Origin: Cellvibrio sp. OA-2007
Lineage (GTDB): Bacteria > Pseudomonadota > Gammaproteobacteria > Pseudomonadales > Cellvibrionaceae
Length of the DNA stretch: 64,000 nt
Assembly: GCF_000953825.1 (NCBI RefSeq)
Contig: NZ_BBUL01000096.1
Coordinates: forward strand, 1-64,000
Direction: 5' to 3'
Each line of letters starts with the position of its first letter. The stretch's first letter is position 1. The notes beneath the pieces are model-generated. The model did no database searches. It was given only the letters and a program-made list of their open reading frames with translations, and had not been told where the DNA came from. The position numbers and the translations under genes are program-made. Positions 9,328 through 19,689 of this stretch are shown here, piece after piece.

Positions 9328-10825
9328 GGGCATAGGCCTCACACGCGAAGAGCAAGATGAATTATTTAGCCCGTTTAACCAAGCCGATTCATCCAACACC
9401 CGTGAACATGAGGGCACTGGCCTCGGCCTGGCAATCTGCAAAGGATTGGTCGAGCGCATGCACGGTGAAATCGGCGTTGTCAGCGAACCAGAGAAAGGCT
9501 CTACCTTTTGGTTTACCGCACGCTTGGGGATCGATAAACGTCAGCCACCGGCGAGTCAATTAGTTAACCTAAGTGAATACCGGATTTTGTTGTGCGGGGA
9601 AAATCCAGCATCATTGCGCCAGATTGATAATTTATTACACGAATGGAACAGCAACACACAAAGCATTCCTGCCATCCACGATTGTTTCCCAATTTTGCGC
9701 GATGCACGCAATAACAACAACAGTTTTGATTTATTGATTCTGGATATTGCGCCCAGCGAACGTAAAATTCCGCCCGTGCTACTCAACAATCTCGCCGAGC
9801 AATTAAATATTGAATTTAACTGCACGCTTATCGCCTGCTGCACACCTGCACACCAACGTTTATTTCGCGCACATCTAGATAAATCGCCAATCTTGTTTAT
9901 CAACAAACCAATTGCCTACGATTCTCTACTGCAAGTGTTGGGGCGTCAGCTAGATCTACACATTAAAGATATGCGCGAACAAGATGAGGAAGAAGCATCG
10001 CGCCCCAGCGTGTCAGTCCTGTTGGTGGATGACAATCTTGCCAACTTGCAACTCGCCTCGGAATTATTGCGTGGTTTGAACACTCAGGTCACACAAGCCA
10101 ACAATGGCAAACAGGCTATTGATATCTGTAACGAAAATGAATTTGATGTGATTTTTATGGATATTCAAATGCCGGGCATGGACGGCATGGAAACCACGCG
10201 CCATATTCGCGCACTGGAACAAGGTAAACGCCGCACACCTATTATTGCGCTCACTGCACATACAATTACGGAACAAAAGGCAGAGCTATTACTCGCGGGC
10301 ATGGACGATTGCATTAGCAAACCGGTTAACGAGACACAGCTCGCACACATCATTAATCGCTGGGCCAGTTTGTCTGGCAAAAAAGAAGTTGTTATTCAAA
10401 CAGAGGAAAGGCCACAGAATCTTCCAGTGCGGGAACCACTACCCACTCAAGACCTCACCGGCTCGGTGGATATCAATTTGTGTTTAAAACTAGCCAACAA
10501 TAAACCCGCCCTCGCCCGCGACATGTTGAGAATGTTATTGAACGGTTTGGCCGCAGAAAAGCAACAAATTAATAACGCATTAGCGACTAACAATTTTGAC
10601 GAATTGGAAGAGTTAATACACCGGCTGTACGGCAGCAGTTGTTATTGCGGTGTGCCACGCTTAAAACACATCAGTGGCTTACTCGACAAACTGTTTCAAA
10701 GTAAACAATATGAACAAGCGCGCGATGCCATTCCCGCCCTTAATCACGCACTCGATGATTTAATTAACTGGGGGCGCGATAAAGAGCTAGACCCATTATT
10801 TGGCTTGGAAACAATGACAACTTAA
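9317..10825 (+). pseudogene. gacS: GacS/BarA hybrid sensor kinase, 3' part (frameshifted)
   Basis: Second part of the same gene, overlapping the first by 11 bp. It starts in the middle of the ATPase domain: SDEGIGL (G1) and GTGLGLAICKGL (G2). A degenerate receiver-like region follows (about residues 90-220). The true receiver has LLVDDN and the phospho-acceptor D282 in FMDIQMPGMDGME. The C-terminal HPt domain has its histidine at about residue 435 (IHRLYGSSCYCG), close to the BarA/GacS consensus. No independent translation start is likely; the GTG at 9317 lies in mid-domain. The preserved receiver and HPt motifs suggest the break is recent or artefactual. If made alone, this piece would carry a receiver and HPt but no working kinase. 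Confidence 0.85.
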
Positions 10826-10853
10826 CACCAAATATTTCAGCATAAGATCAGCC

Positions 10854-11558
10854 TTATTTTGCAGATACAAATAACTGCCGACTGTTAAGTGGACGACTGC
10901 CCAATAGGGGTTTTAACATGCGGCGAGACAAGTGCTTAGCCGCAAGGCGAGTGGCCGGGTCAGAGTAATCCCCCGCTGCAATCGCCAATAGCCATTCACC
11001 TTTTAATAGAAATTGCGCAGGCACATCGATGCCAGCACTAAAAAAACCTTCTTGTACGTGACACTCATACATTGTTTCTGTATCTATCGCGCAACCGCTG
11101 CGCGCATCCGCACTAAAATCCAAACCGTAGCCGAGCTCATCCAATAAACGAAATTCAAATTCGCGCAGCAGTGGCTCAATATCACTCTTGTTTTGCAGGG
11201 CATCTAGCGTCTGCTCATAGGCATAATATAAACCGTTGTGCCTATCCATTTCCGGCAAAAGCCGCACCAACAATTCATTGAGGTAAAAACCGGAATACAG
11301 ATGGTTAGCGGTCAGGGTGAGGAAATGATTATCTGATTCAAAACTGGTCAGTAGTTTCATATCCGTTTTACCCTGCCAACAAAGCAGTAAGCGGCTAAAC
11401 GGATTTAATAATTGGCGTTTGGGGGTTTTGTTTTTGCGGACGCCACGCGCCACCGCAGTGACACGCCCATAGTCGGGCGTGAGAAAATCGATCAACAAAC
11501 TGGTGTCGCGATACGGGCGGGTGTGCAGAATATACGCGGGCTGGAGATCAACACGCAT
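10854..11558 (-). CDS. recO: DNA repair protein RecO
   Basis: RecO works with RecF and RecR to load RecA on SSB-coated single-stranded DNA and to anneal complementary strands. The 234-aa length is usual. The N-terminal OB fold is recognisable (PAYILHTRPYRDTSLLIDFLT, then GRVTAVARGVRK), as is the helical C-terminal part with LLREFEFRLLDELGYGLDF. It lies 9 bp downstream of era, at the end of the lepA-lepB-rnc-era-recO run, and converges on gacS. Confidence 0.95.
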   Translation of the reverse strand: MRVDLQPAYILHTRPYRDTSLLIDFLTPDYGRVTAVARGVRKNKTPKRQLLNPFSRLLLCWQGKTDMKLLTSFESDNHFLTLTANHLYSGFYLNELLVRLLPEMDRHNGLYYAYEQTLDALQNKSDIEPLLREFEFRLLDELGYGLDFSADARSGCAIDTETMYECHVQEGFFSAGIDVPAQFLLKGEWLLAIAAGDYSDPATRLAAKHLSRRMLKPLLGSRPLNSRQLFVSAK

Positions 11559-11567
11559 AACGGTGAA

Positions 11568-12494
11568 TTAAAACTCGTTGTAGCCGAGACTGCGTAGGGC
11601 ACGCTCATCATCAGACCAACCGGACTTTACTTTCACCCAAAGCTTGAGCATGATTTTCATCTCAAACAATTTTTCCATATCGGTGCGGGCTTCAGTACCA
11701 ATCAATTTAATCCGGCTGCCTTTATCGCCAATCAGGATTTTTTTCTGGCCATCGCGCTCTACCAGAATCAACGCAGAAATATTGAGTAAATTGCCCTCCT
11801 GTTTGAACTCTTCAATTTCCACCGCCATCTCGTAGGGCAACTCATCACCCAATTGACGAGTGATTTTTTCGCGCACAATTTCGGCCGCCATAAACCGCGA
11901 ACTGCGATCGGTAATCTGATCTTCCGGATACATATGAATACCCTGCGGCAATCGCTCTGTAATCAACTGTTCCAAGCGATCCAGATTGGTATTACGCAGC
12001 GCTGACATAGGTACAATTTCAGCGACATTTAATTTTTCTGACAAAGCCTGTAAATGAGGCAATAGGGATTCTTTATCGTCGATTTGATCTACTTTGTTAA
12101 CTGCCAAAATAATTGGGCAACCTACATACTGCAATTTTTCAGCAACCGCTTCGTCTTCTTCAGTCCAAATAAAACGATCGATCACAAACACCACCACATC
12201 AACATCTTTCATTGCGCTGGTGGCCGCTTTATTCATATAGCGATTAATCGCCTTTTGTTGGCCCAGATGCATACCGGGAGTATCAACAAAAATGATCTGT
12301 ACATCGCCTTCAGTTTTAATACCCACCACCGCATTACGTGTGGTTTGCGGCTTGCGCGAAGTAATGCTGATTTTTTGCCCAAGAATATGATTAAGTAAGG
12401 TGGACTTACCCACATTGGGGCGACCAACGATGGCGACATAACCACAGCGGCTAGCGGTAGAGTCAGGCTGATCTGTATCGGATGCAAAAGTCAT
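11568..12494 (-). CDS. era: GTPase Era (30S ribosome assembly)
   Basis: Era is an essential GTPase that binds the 3' end of 16S rRNA and helps mature the 30S subunit. The 308-aa protein has G1 [13 protein letters not shown]3 DTPGMH and G4 NKVD, and a C-terminal KH domain ([20 protein letters not shown]) for RNA binding. It is 64 bp downstream of rnc; the rnc-era-recO order is widely conserved and links rRNA processing to ribosome assembly. Confidence 0.97.
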   Translation of the reverse strand: MTFASDTDQPDSTASRCGYVAIVGRPNVGKSTLLNHILGQKISITSRKPQTTRNAVVGIKTEGDVQIIFVDTPGMHLGQQKAINRYMNKAATSAMKDVDVVVFVIDRFIWTEEDEAVAEKLQYVGCPIILAVNKVDQIDDKESLLPHLQALSEKLNVAEIVPMSALRNTNLDRLEQLITERLPQGIHMYPEDQITDRSSRFMAAEIVREKITRQLGDELPYEMAVEIEEFKQEGNLLNISALILVERDGQKKILIGDKGSRIKLIGTEARTDMEKLFEMKIMLKLWVKVKSGWSDDERALRSLGYNEF

Positions 12495-12558
12495 AAATAA
12501 TACTGAGAGAAAGTGTGGGAATTAGGCGCTAGCACTGAACAGCGTTGGCTTATAGAAA

Positions 12559-13239
12559 TTAGTCGATATTTAACTGCGCCAGCATTAAGGTTGCCGCTTG
12601 TTTTTCGGCCTCGCGGCGACTGGATGCAATCGCACGAGTCGGCTGCTTGGTTACAGCAACACGGCATTCGATGGTAAACATTTGCGCATGGCCTTCGCCA
12701 CCCACATCAACTACCACATAGTCAGGCAAGGGTTGACGCTGGGCTTGCATGTATTCTTGCAAACGTGATTTGGAGTCTTTGGCGCTGGTATTGAGCCCTA
12801 ACGTATTCAAGCGCGGCGCAAACCAAGTGAGCACCCGCTCGCGGCAAACATCTAAACCGCTGGACAAATACATAGCACCGATAATCGCTTCAACACTGTC
12901 CGCTAAAATGGAATCGCGTTTGTTACCACCGGATTTCATTTCCCCTTCGCCTAACACCAAGCATTCACCCAACTCAAATTCGCGCGCAATTTCAGCTAGC
13001 GTATCGCCCTTCACCATTTGCGAACGCAAACGACTCAACTGGCCTTCACGGACTTCGGGGAAACGCTTGAACAGCTCTTCACCGACAATAAAATTTAAAA
13101 TCGAATCGCCGAGAAATTCAAGCCGCTCATTATTGGTCGCACCATGACTACGGTGAGTTAGCGCCAGTTGCAACTGGCGCTGATCTTCAAAGTGATAGCC
13201 AAGACGTTGCTCAAGGCGTTGATATTTAAGGGTTAGCAC
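12559..13239 (-). CDS. rnc: Ribonuclease III
   Basis: RNase III cleaves double-stranded RNA, including the rRNA precursor and antisense duplexes. The 226-aa protein has the signature NERLEFLGDSILN, with catalytic acidic residues, and the second acidic cluster DSVEAIIGAMYL. A C-terminal double-stranded RNA-binding domain follows (SRLQEYMQAQRQPLPDY through the Ala/Lys-rich end). The start is GTG, three bases after the stop of the DUF4845 gene, so translation of the two is probably coupled. Confidence 0.97.
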   Translation of the reverse strand: MLTLKYQRLEQRLGYHFEDQRQLQLALTHRSHGATNNERLEFLGDSILNFIVGEELFKRFPEVREGQLSRLRSQMVKGDTLAEIAREFELGECLVLGEGEMKSGGNKRDSILADSVEAIIGAMYLSSGLDVCRERVLTWFAPRLNTLGLNTSAKDSKSRLQEYMQAQRQPLPDYVVVDVGGEGHAQMFTIECRVAVTKQPTRAIASSRREAEKQAATLMLAQLNID

Positions 13240-13242
13240 AAA

Positions 13243-13677
13243 TTATTTGGTCTTTAACGTGGCAGGTGGTTTACAGCATTGCCCAGGGCGGGTGCTATCG
13301 AGGTGGTTCTGAAAGCTCATTACAACATCTATATTAAACATGTATACATCACGAATCTCGTAATCGATTTTAACAAGCACCTTATCAGCTTCACGCTCAA
13401 TTTTAATATTTTTAGTTGGCCCATCACTGCGTACGTTATTAATCATGTAAAAATTAGTGAGTTTCTTTTTTATTTCTGCATCCGTCATGTTTTCAAGTTT
13501 ATCTACATCGTTGTCTAAAGACTTAAGTGCAGTTTGAACATACATATTTTCTGAATACATAGGTACAACCGTAAAGGCGAACTTACCGATAATAGCAACA
13601 ACAATAATAACTAGCAGCCACTGCAACATACCCAAACCGCGCTGATGTTTAATCAACTTAAGGTTATTCGCTTTCAT
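13243..13677 (-). CDS. DUF4845 family membrane-anchored protein
   Basis: A 144-aa protein with one N-terminal membrane helix (about residues 17-38) after a short basic segment, and a periplasmic or cytoplasmic domain of about 100 residues (SDGPTKNIKIEREADKVLVK). It matches the DUF4845 family, regularly found between lepB and rnc in Pseudomonas and relatives. No function is established. Its position in the lepB-rnc operon, 3 bp before rnc, suggests coexpression with secretion and RNA-processing genes only by location. Confidence 0.85.
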   Translation of the reverse strand: MKANNLKLIKHQRGLGMLQWLLVIIVVAIIGKFAFTVVPMYSENMYVQTALKSLDNDVDKLENMTDAEIKKKLTNFYMINNVRSDGPTKNIKIEREADKVLVKIDYEIRDVYMFNIDVVMSFQNHLDSTRPGQCCKPPATLKTK

Positions 13678-13730
13678 CGTAACTAGCTCCGCTCGGTAAG
13701 AATGATTGAGGTTTAACCTAACACAAGCAC

Positions 13731-14579
13731 TTATTTAATAACGCCAACATGATCAAAAGATGGAATGCTCAGGAACTTCTCCCAGTGCATCCACACTGCA
13801 AAGGCTTTGCCTACAATCATATCTTCGGAGGCAAACCCCCACTCGCGACTGTCGAGACTGTTGTCGCGGTTATCGCCCATCATAAAGTAATGACCCGCAG
13901 GCACCACCCATGAACCATGTACACTTAAACGACTGGGTTGTATGTGTTTATAGGCGGTGAATTCTTTACCGTCAATAGTCTCTTTCACCATGCGTAGCAT
14001 CGGCGCACCGGCTGGTAGTTCGGCAACCAGTTTTTCTTCAATCACTTTGCCATTAATGGTCAATACGTGATTATTGTAAGAAATATGATCGCCCGGCAAA
14101 CCAATAACGCGCTTGATGTAATAAGTCTCAGGTTGGTGCGGCGGAAAAAATACCATCACATCACCGCGCTCAGGTTGGCCAATCGGAATAATTTCATTAT
14201 TCAGTACCGGCGCACGCACCCCATAAGCAAACTTGTTAACCAAAATAAAATCGCCTACTTCCAAGGTTGGGATCATTGAACCCGATGGTATCTGAAAGGG
14301 TTCGACTAGAAATGACCGCAAAAAGAAGACAATAAACAAAACCGGAAAAAACGATTTGGAATACTCAACCAAAAGTGGCTCTTTTGCCGCAACAGATTTG
14401 GCTTCATCAAACGCGTTTTTCTGCTGTTCAGTGTCCAGAGCCATGCCCGAAAACTGTTTTTCCACCGCAGCTACTTTAGCTTTGCGAGGACGAGACAATA
14501 CTAAAGCATCAAACAACCACACCAAGCCAGTAATCATTACCGCGAGTGTGAGGATCAGAGGAAGGTTAATACTGCTCAT
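13731..14579 (-). CDS. lepB: Signal peptidase I LepB
   Basis: Inner-membrane serine/lysine protease that removes signal peptides from exported proteins. The 282-aa protein has an N-terminal membrane helix, a cytoplasmic loop, and a second helix (FFPVLFIVFFLRSFLVEPF). The catalytic domain has the nucleophile Ser in SGSMIPTLEVGDF, the general-base Lys in YYIKRVIGLPGD, and the conserved box MMGDNRDNSLDSR. It is 33 bp downstream of lepA, its usual partner. Confidence 0.97.
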   Translation of the reverse strand: MSSINLPLILTLAVMITGLVWLFDALVLSRPRKAKVAAVEKQFSGMALDTEQQKNAFDEAKSVAAKEPLLVEYSKSFFPVLFIVFFLRSFLVEPFQIPSGSMIPTLEVGDFILVNKFAYGVRAPVLNNEIIPIGQPERGDVMVFFPPHQPETYYIKRVIGLPGDHISYNNHVLTINGKVIEEKLVAELPAGAPMLRMVKETIDGKEFTAYKHIQPSRLSVHGSWVVPAGHYFMMGDNRDNSLDSREWGFASEDMIVGKAFAVWMHWEKFLSIPSFDHVGVIK

Positions 14580-14612
14580 CGAGTTTCCTTAATGGTTATT
14601 GTTAGCTATTTA

Positions 14613-16412
14613 TTAGCTGTCAATTTTCAATACAGCAAAGAACGCAGCCTGCGGGATCTCAACACTACCCACTTGTTTCATGCGCTTTTTACCAGCTTTT
14701 TGTTTTTCCAATAGCTTTTTCTTACGGGTTGCATCACCACCGTAACATTTTGCGGTTACATCTTTACGCAGTGCTTTAACCGTAGAACGCGCCACAATTT
14801 GACCACCAATTGCAGCCTGAATTGCAACGTCATACATCTGGCGAGGAATTAATTCTTTCATCTTTTCAGTAAGCGAGCGCCCCATGCCGTGCGCTTTATC
14901 GCGATGCACAATAATGGCCAATGCATCGACTTTCTCACTGTTAATCAACACATCCAAACGGACAAGATTCGCTGCCTGAAAGCGCACAAAGCTGTAATCA
15001 AGCGATGCAAACCCGCGGCTCACAGACTTGAGGCGGTCAAAGAAGTCGGTCACCACTTCGTTCATCGGCAACTCGTACTTAACCGACACTTGCGAACCGG
15101 TAAATTGCAAATCTTTCTGCACGCCGCGCTTTTCGATACACAGGGTAATCACATTACCCAAGTGCTCTTGTGGCACAAGGATGTTGGCTTCTACGATTGG
15201 CTCACGCATCTCTTCGATTGCGCCCGGGTCCGGCAATTTGGATGGGTTATCAACAAAGATAACTTCACCGCCGCGTTTAACCACTTCAAACACTACGGTA
15301 GGAGCGGTAGTGATCAGGTCGAGATCGTATTCGCGCTCAAGACGCTCCTGAATGATCTCCATGTGCAACATGCCAAGGAAACCCACACGAAAACCAAAAC
15401 CCAGTGCATCGGAACTTTCTGGCTCATAGAACAGGGAGGCATCATTCAGGGTCAGTTTGGCCAATGCTTCACGGAAATCTTCAAAGTCATCGGAGCTGAT
15501 GGGAAACATACCGGCATAAACTTGCGGCTTGATCTTCTGGAAACCGGCCAAGGCTTCCACATCCGGCGTTTGTGCATGGGTGATGGTATCGCCTACGGGT
15601 GCGCCGTGAATATCTTTAATACCGGCAACAACAAAGCCTACTTCACCGGCTTTGAGTTCTTTTAATTGCGTGGGTTTAGGGCTAAATACACCCACGCCAT
15701 CGACGATTTGTGCTTTACCGATGGTTTTGGTGATGATTTTGTCTTTTAAACGCAGAGTGCCTTGTTTTACCCGCACCAGCGAGACTACGCCCAGATAGTT
15801 GTCGAACCAGGAGTCAATAATCAGCGCCTGCAAGGGAGCATCTACATCACCAACCGGTGCGGGGACAAGGCGTACTAACTCTTCCAGCACCTCTTCCATG
15901 CCCATACCAGACTTGGCCGAACAGCGCACGGCTTCGGTAGCATCGATGCCGATGATTTCTTCAATTTCCTGCGCGACACGATCTGGTTCTGCCTGCGGCA
16001 AGTCCATCTTATTCAGTACTGGAATCACTTCCAGCCCCTGTTCGATTGCGGTATAGCAGTTGGCGACTGACTGGGCTTCTACGCCCTGACCGGCATCCAC
16101 CACCAACAGCGCACCTTCGCAGGCCGCCAAGGAGCGGGATACTTCATAGGTGAAATCCACGTGGCCGGGGGTATCAATAAAGTTGAGCTGGTAGGTTTTG
16201 CCATCGCGCGCCTTGTAGTACAGGGTCACGCTGTGCGCCTTGATGGTAATGCCACGCTCGCGCTCCAAATCCATGGAATCAAGCACTTGCGCTTCCATTT
16301 CACGGTCGCTCAGGCCACCGCACATCTGGATAAAGCGGTCGGCGATGGTGGATTTACCGTGGTCAATGTGGGCGATGATGGAAAAGTTACGGATATGGCT
16401 CAGGTCAGTCAC
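14613..16412 (-). CDS. lepA: Elongation factor 4 (LepA)
   Basis: Ribosome-dependent GTPase related to EF-G; it influences elongation and 30S assembly. The 599-aa length is standard. It has the G domain ([29 protein letters not shown]) and EF-G-like domains II, III and V. The LepA-specific C-terminal domain ends in [20 protein letters not shown]. The start is GTG ([13 protein letters not shown]) without an obvious ribosome site. It is followed directly by lepB. Confidence 0.97.
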   Translation of the reverse strand: MTDLSHIRNFSIIAHIDHGKSTIADRFIQMCGGLSDREMEAQVLDSMDLERERGITIKAHSVTLYYKARDGKTYQLNFIDTPGHVDFTYEVSRSLAACEGALLVVDAGQGVEAQSVANCYTAIEQGLEVIPVLNKMDLPQAEPDRVAQEIEEIIGIDATEAVRCSAKSGMGMEEVLEELVRLVPAPVGDVDAPLQALIIDSWFDNYLGVVSLVRVKQGTLRLKDKIITKTIGKAQIVDGVGVFSPKPTQLKELKAGEVGFVVAGIKDIHGAPVGDTITHAQTPDVEALAGFQKIKPQVYAGMFPISSDDFEDFREALAKLTLNDASLFYEPESSDALGFGFRVGFLGMLHMEIIQERLEREYDLDLITTAPTVVFEVVKRGGEVIFVDNPSKLPDPGAIEEMREPIVEANILVPQEHLGNVITLCIEKRGVQKDLQFTGSQVSVKYELPMNEVVTDFFDRLKSVSRGFASLDYSFVRFQAANLVRLDVLINSEKVDALAIIVHRDKAHGMGRSLTEKMKELIPRQMYDVAIQAAIGGQIVARSTVKALRKDVTAKCYGGDATRKKKLLEKQKAGKKRMKQVGSVEIPQAAFFAVLKIDS

Positions 16413-16647
16413 AGGCGCTTAACTACTTTAGATGTTGGAATATGTCCCCGGAATGGGGGGCGGAAATAGTGGGCGGCATTCTAGCCTATTTGATAAGTGC
16501 GTGCTATGAGCAGCGCATGGGTCAGAAACAGGTTAAAACAGGCCGACAAAGGTGAGCTGTTGCACAATTTTTTACAGACTCGCATCAGGTGCTGGCACAT
16601 CATGACGGCCTGCTTTTGGCTCTTCCGTACACATTACTTTCAGCTTT

Positions 16648-16712
16648 CACCTGCGGCCTTTTAAACCAGAATCTTAAAAGGATATCGATGCCAGATACCG
16701 CAGGTGTTTTTT
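16648..16712 (+). other. Nested hairpin followed by a T run (possible sRNA end or terminator)
   Basis: This lies in the 423-bp gap between divergent lepA (from 16412) and the end of degP (16836), where I see no protein gene. CACCTGCGG (16648-16656) pairs with CCGCAGGTG (16698-16706). Just inside it CCTTTTAA (16657-16664) pairs with TTAAAAGG (16674-16681). The outer stem is followed on the plus strand by six T (16707-16712). The shape is that of an intrinsic terminator at the end of a plus-strand transcript. I found no convincing promoter upstream, so a small RNA is possible but unproven. Confidence 0.4.
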
Positions 16713-16773
16713 CATTGTCAACAGATTGTTTTTTCTTGCGCAAATAAAGATAAATATCTCGCCAACGTAGAGT

Positions 16774-16808
16774 CATTAAAAACGCCAGCGATGCTGGCGT
16801 TTTTAATG
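16774..16808 (-). terminator. Intrinsic terminator after degP
   Basis: A perfect 16-bp stem (16774-16789 with 16793-16808), core AACGCCAGC/GCTGGCGTT, closed by a 3-base loop and flanked by A and T runs. It lies 28 bp beyond the degP stop and can work on both strands. Confidence 0.85.
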
Positions 16809-16835
16809 GACAGAAAAGATAAACGTTTTTAACGA

Positions 16836-18242
16836 CTACTTGATAACAATCGAGCGAAATACCGGACGACCCTGACTGTAAAAGCGAATCGCTTGCGGCT
16901 CATTTTTGGGTAATTTTTTGACAATTTTGGCGTAATCCCCAGGCGATTTAATATCGCTAAACGCGAGCTGGGTAATTACATCACCCACTTGTATTCCTGT
17001 TTCCGCTGCCGGGCTGCCCGGTTTTACCTCGCGCACCACAACACCAGAGTCTGCGCCACCGCGCTGGGTTTGCTCTAACGGGCTTACCACCAAGCCCAGC
17101 ACATCAACGGAATTATCAATCGGCCCCGACGCCGGGCGTGCAGCCGCTTCTGCGGGTGATACCGGCAAAATACCAACCGTGACATTTAAATTTTGTTCTT
17201 TGCCTTTGCGCATAATCACCACCGGCACTTTGGATTTTGGTGGCGTGCGACCAACCAAATAAGGCAAATCGCTTGAGCTATGCACATCGCTGCCGTTAAA
17301 TTTAATAATCAAATCGCCTGCTTTTAAACCGGATTTTGCTGCAGGACCTTCACCATCAACTTCACTAATCAACGCGCCCATGGGTTTATCCATACCCAAT
17401 GAACTGGCGAGATTTTTATCTACGTCCTGAATCATCACGCCCAACCAACCGCGATCAACACGGCCTTTATCTTTTAATTGCGCAACCACATCCAGCGCCA
17501 GCGATGAGGGAATCGCAAATGACAAGCCAACCGAGCCACCACTGGGCGAATAAATTTGTGAGTTAATGCCGACTACTTCGCCATCCATATTAAAGAGCGG
17601 CCCACCTGAATTACCCGGGTTAATTGCCACATCAGTTTGGATGAAGGGAACGTAAGTGCTTTCATTGCGCGCTGAAGGAATGCTGCGCCCTATAGCACTG
17701 ACAATGCCGGCACTCGCTGAGTAATCCAAGCCAAACGGCGAACCGATTGCGATAACCCATTGGCCAACTTTTAATTTTTCATCTTTTGCGAGCGTCAGCG
17801 TGGGTAAATTTTTGGCATCGACTTTTAGCAAGGCCAAATCCGAGCGCTCATCGCTGCCAATTAATTTTGCTGTGTACTCACGCTGATCATTGAGGATAAC
17901 GGTGATGGTATCCATCTGATCGATCACATGATTATTGGTTAACACATATCCATCGCTGGAAATAATAAAACCTGAACCCAGCGAACCTCTATCGCGCGGC
18001 ATTTGGCGGCGCTCTAACAATTCGCGGAAAATATCCGGCAGACCTTCCATATTCGGCGGCAGTTGTTGTGGTGCTTGCGCCATTGCGCCTTTGGACACAG
18101 CGGTGATTTTTACTACAGCAGGCGAATGCTGCTCGATAAGCTCGGTGAAATCCGGCAACTGTGCTGCAAAGCTGGTGACAGGCAATAAAATTAAGGTCAC
18201 TACTGCGATAAGACTCGCCCATTTGGCAGTCATTTTGTACAT
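16836..18242 (-). CDS. mucD: Periplasmic serine protease DegP/MucD
   Basis: DegP-family envelope protease and chaperone that degrades misfolded periplasmic proteins. The 468-aa protein has a signal peptide of about 25 residues (ending TSFAA) and a trypsin-like domain. Its triad is His in LTNNHVID, Asp in RSDLALLKVD and Ser in NPGNSGGPL. Two PDZ domains follow. I chose ATG 18242 (MYKMTAKW) because GAGGAG lies six bases upstream. In Pseudomonas mucD ends the algU-mucABCD operon just before lepA; here lepA is still next, but no sigma-E operon lies upstream. A candidate sigma-E promoter precedes it. Confidence 0.95.
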   Translation of the reverse strand: MYKMTAKWASLIAVVTLILLPVTSFAAQLPDFTELIEQHSPAVVKITAVSKGAMAQAPQQLPPNMEGLPDIFRELLERRQMPRDRGSLGSGFIISSDGYVLTNNHVIDQMDTITVILNDQREYTAKLIGSDERSDLALLKVDAKNLPTLTLAKDEKLKVGQWVIAIGSPFGLDYSASAGIVSAIGRSIPSARNESTYVPFIQTDVAINPGNSGGPLFNMDGEVVGINSQIYSPSGGSVGLSFAIPSSLALDVVAQLKDKGRVDRGWLGVMIQDVDKNLASSLGMDKPMGALISEVDGEGPAAKSGLKAGDLIIKFNGSDVHSSSDLPYLVGRTPPKSKVPVVIMRKGKEQNLNVTVGILPVSPAEAAARPASGPIDNSVDVLGLVVSPLEQTQRGGADSGVVVREVKPGSPAAETGIQVGDVITQLAFSDIKSPGDYAKIVKKLPKNEPQAIRFYSQGRPVFRSIVIK

Positions 18243-18311
18243 ACAAGGCTCCTCAATGAATAACAACAGACAATTCGCATCTCAGGATGCAATTGCCTCT
18301 GGTGCGCAAGT

Positions 18312-18339
18312 TCAGACTGATGAGTTTAAAAATAATTCC
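18312..18339 (-). promoter_or_regulatory. Candidate sigma-E (RpoE/AlgU) promoter of degP/mucD
   Basis: On the minus strand GGAATTA (18339-18333) is separated by 16 bases from TCTGA (18316-18312). The sigma-E consensus is GGAACTT with a 15-17 spacer to TCTGA; five of seven bases match in the first element and all in the second. It would give a leader of about 65 nt. degP genes are classic sigma-E targets, which makes the match more credible. Confidence 0.45.
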
Positions 18340-18426
18340 AACCCGGGCGTAAAATCCGGGTTAAGAATGATTTGGGAATTGTGTTAAAAAAATGCAAGTG
18401 CAATCAATCGAGTTTTGCGATTGACC

Positions 18427-19527
18427 TTACCTGGCTTGCGGTGTGGGCTGTCTGCCACTGGTGAGATCTTGCTGTTCAACCATCTGTTCAAGTTGCTGCA
18501 GGCTAGCTGGTAATGCAGCGGGCAACTGTGATGCTTTTTCCTGCGCCGCTTTTTCTTCTGCGGCTTTTTGCTCAGCCGCTTTTTCTTCGGCCGCGATAAT
18601 GGCCGCGATTTTCTTTTCCATTTGTTTGCGTGTGGTTTCACTTTCCATACGCACCGTAACACGCCGATTTTTAGCCTGCCCCGCCTTGGTGTAATTGTTG
18701 GCGATAGGAAACTTATCGCCATGCCAACGGGTAGTAATCATATCGGCACGCAGGCCTTTAGCGACCAGATAAGCCGTCACCAATTCCGCCTGCCGCTGTG
18801 ATGCCGCATCGCCCTCTTCCGGTGTGGGCAATTTGTCGCTGTGGGCATCAACCAAAATCCCCAATACATTGGGATCGGCTTTGCTGTAGCGCACGATTTT
18901 ATCGAGCTGGGTTTTGGTGGAAGCACTCAACTCACTGGCATCGGGGGCATAATTCACCAGCATGCGTGCGATCTGATTGAAGGTGTAGGGAATTAATGCG
19001 CCGATACAGGTCTGATAGCGCCCATAGGCGGGATTAAAGTTGCGCGCCTCCAGAACCACACGCAGATTAAGGCCGTTGAGATCCATTTGTGCGCTGCTGA
19101 ATACCACATTGGTGCCCTGTAGCAAGGTGGCGCTGATCGCTTTGATCTGCGCGGCCGTTGCCCGTAGCGGCTGTTTGCCATTGGCTTGCAACTGCCCCAG
19201 AGGGCTGGCTGCTGCATCGCTGCGCCACATGGGTGGCACCGCCTCAATTCTGACCAAATCGCTAAAGGCAAGATGACCACTGGGTTTCAACTCAAGAAAC
19301 TCACTGCCGCCGGTTTTGCGCACCAACTGCGCACTGCCAAAACCGGGAATTTCATGGTGCAGACTGCAGGCAAATGACCCGCTTTTGGCGGTCCATTGGG
19401 CATCATTAAAACCGGCAGTGTAAGTCTGGGCGCAAAGCGATACGCTGTGCGCAAGGCCAAATACCAATAAGATTGCAGGGCACAAACGATAAGCAGCAGC
19501 CAAATACATGAACAATTCCAACGGCAT
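18427..19527 (-). CDS. MotY-like OmpA-family protein
   Basis: A 366-aa exported protein. After a signal peptide (cleavage near SLCAQ), the N-terminal domain ([20 protein letters not shown], then [13 protein letters not shown]) resembles the N-terminal domain of MotY, the T-ring protein that anchors sodium-type flagellar stators. The C-terminal OmpA domain binds peptidoglycan ([17 protein letters not shown]). Unusual is a final tail of about 65 residues with Ala/Glu/Lys repeats ([19 protein letters not shown]), likely helical. No flagellar genes are nearby. A second ATG at 19509 could be the start. Another OmpA-type envelope role cannot be excluded. Confidence 0.75.
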   Translation of the reverse strand: MPLELFMYLAAAYRLCPAILLVFGLAHSVSLCAQTYTAGFNDAQWTAKSGSFACSLHHEIPGFGSAQLVRKTGGSEFLELKPSGHLAFSDLVRIEAVPPMWRSDAAASPLGQLQANGKQPLRATAAQIKAISATLLQGTNVVFSSAQMDLNGLNLRVVLEARNFNPAYGRYQTCIGALIPYTFNQIARMLVNYAPDASELSASTKTQLDKIVRYSKADPNVLGILVDAHSDKLPTPEEGDAASQRQAELVTAYLVAKGLRADMITTRWHGDKFPIANNYTKAGQAKNRRVTVRMESETTRKQMEKKIAAIIAAEEKAAEQKAAEEKAAQEKASQLPAALPASLQQLEQMVEQQDLTSGRQPTPQAR

Positions 19528-19689
19528 AAAAACAAGGATACTTTCGAGTATAGCCAGCTCAGCGCAGAATGCTGGCGAATGCGCCCAGCCGCTGCCGAGG
19601 AATTAAGGCTGCGAAGAAGAGCCAATTTTGGTAGGATGCGGCCACTTTTGACTGTTACTCCCCTCTATTTTTTTGGACATGCTTACCCC

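Noticed and set aside
14889-15665. 258-codon plus-strand frame
   Set aside because: Antisense to lepA, low-complexity translation rich in His and Arg, no ribosome site.
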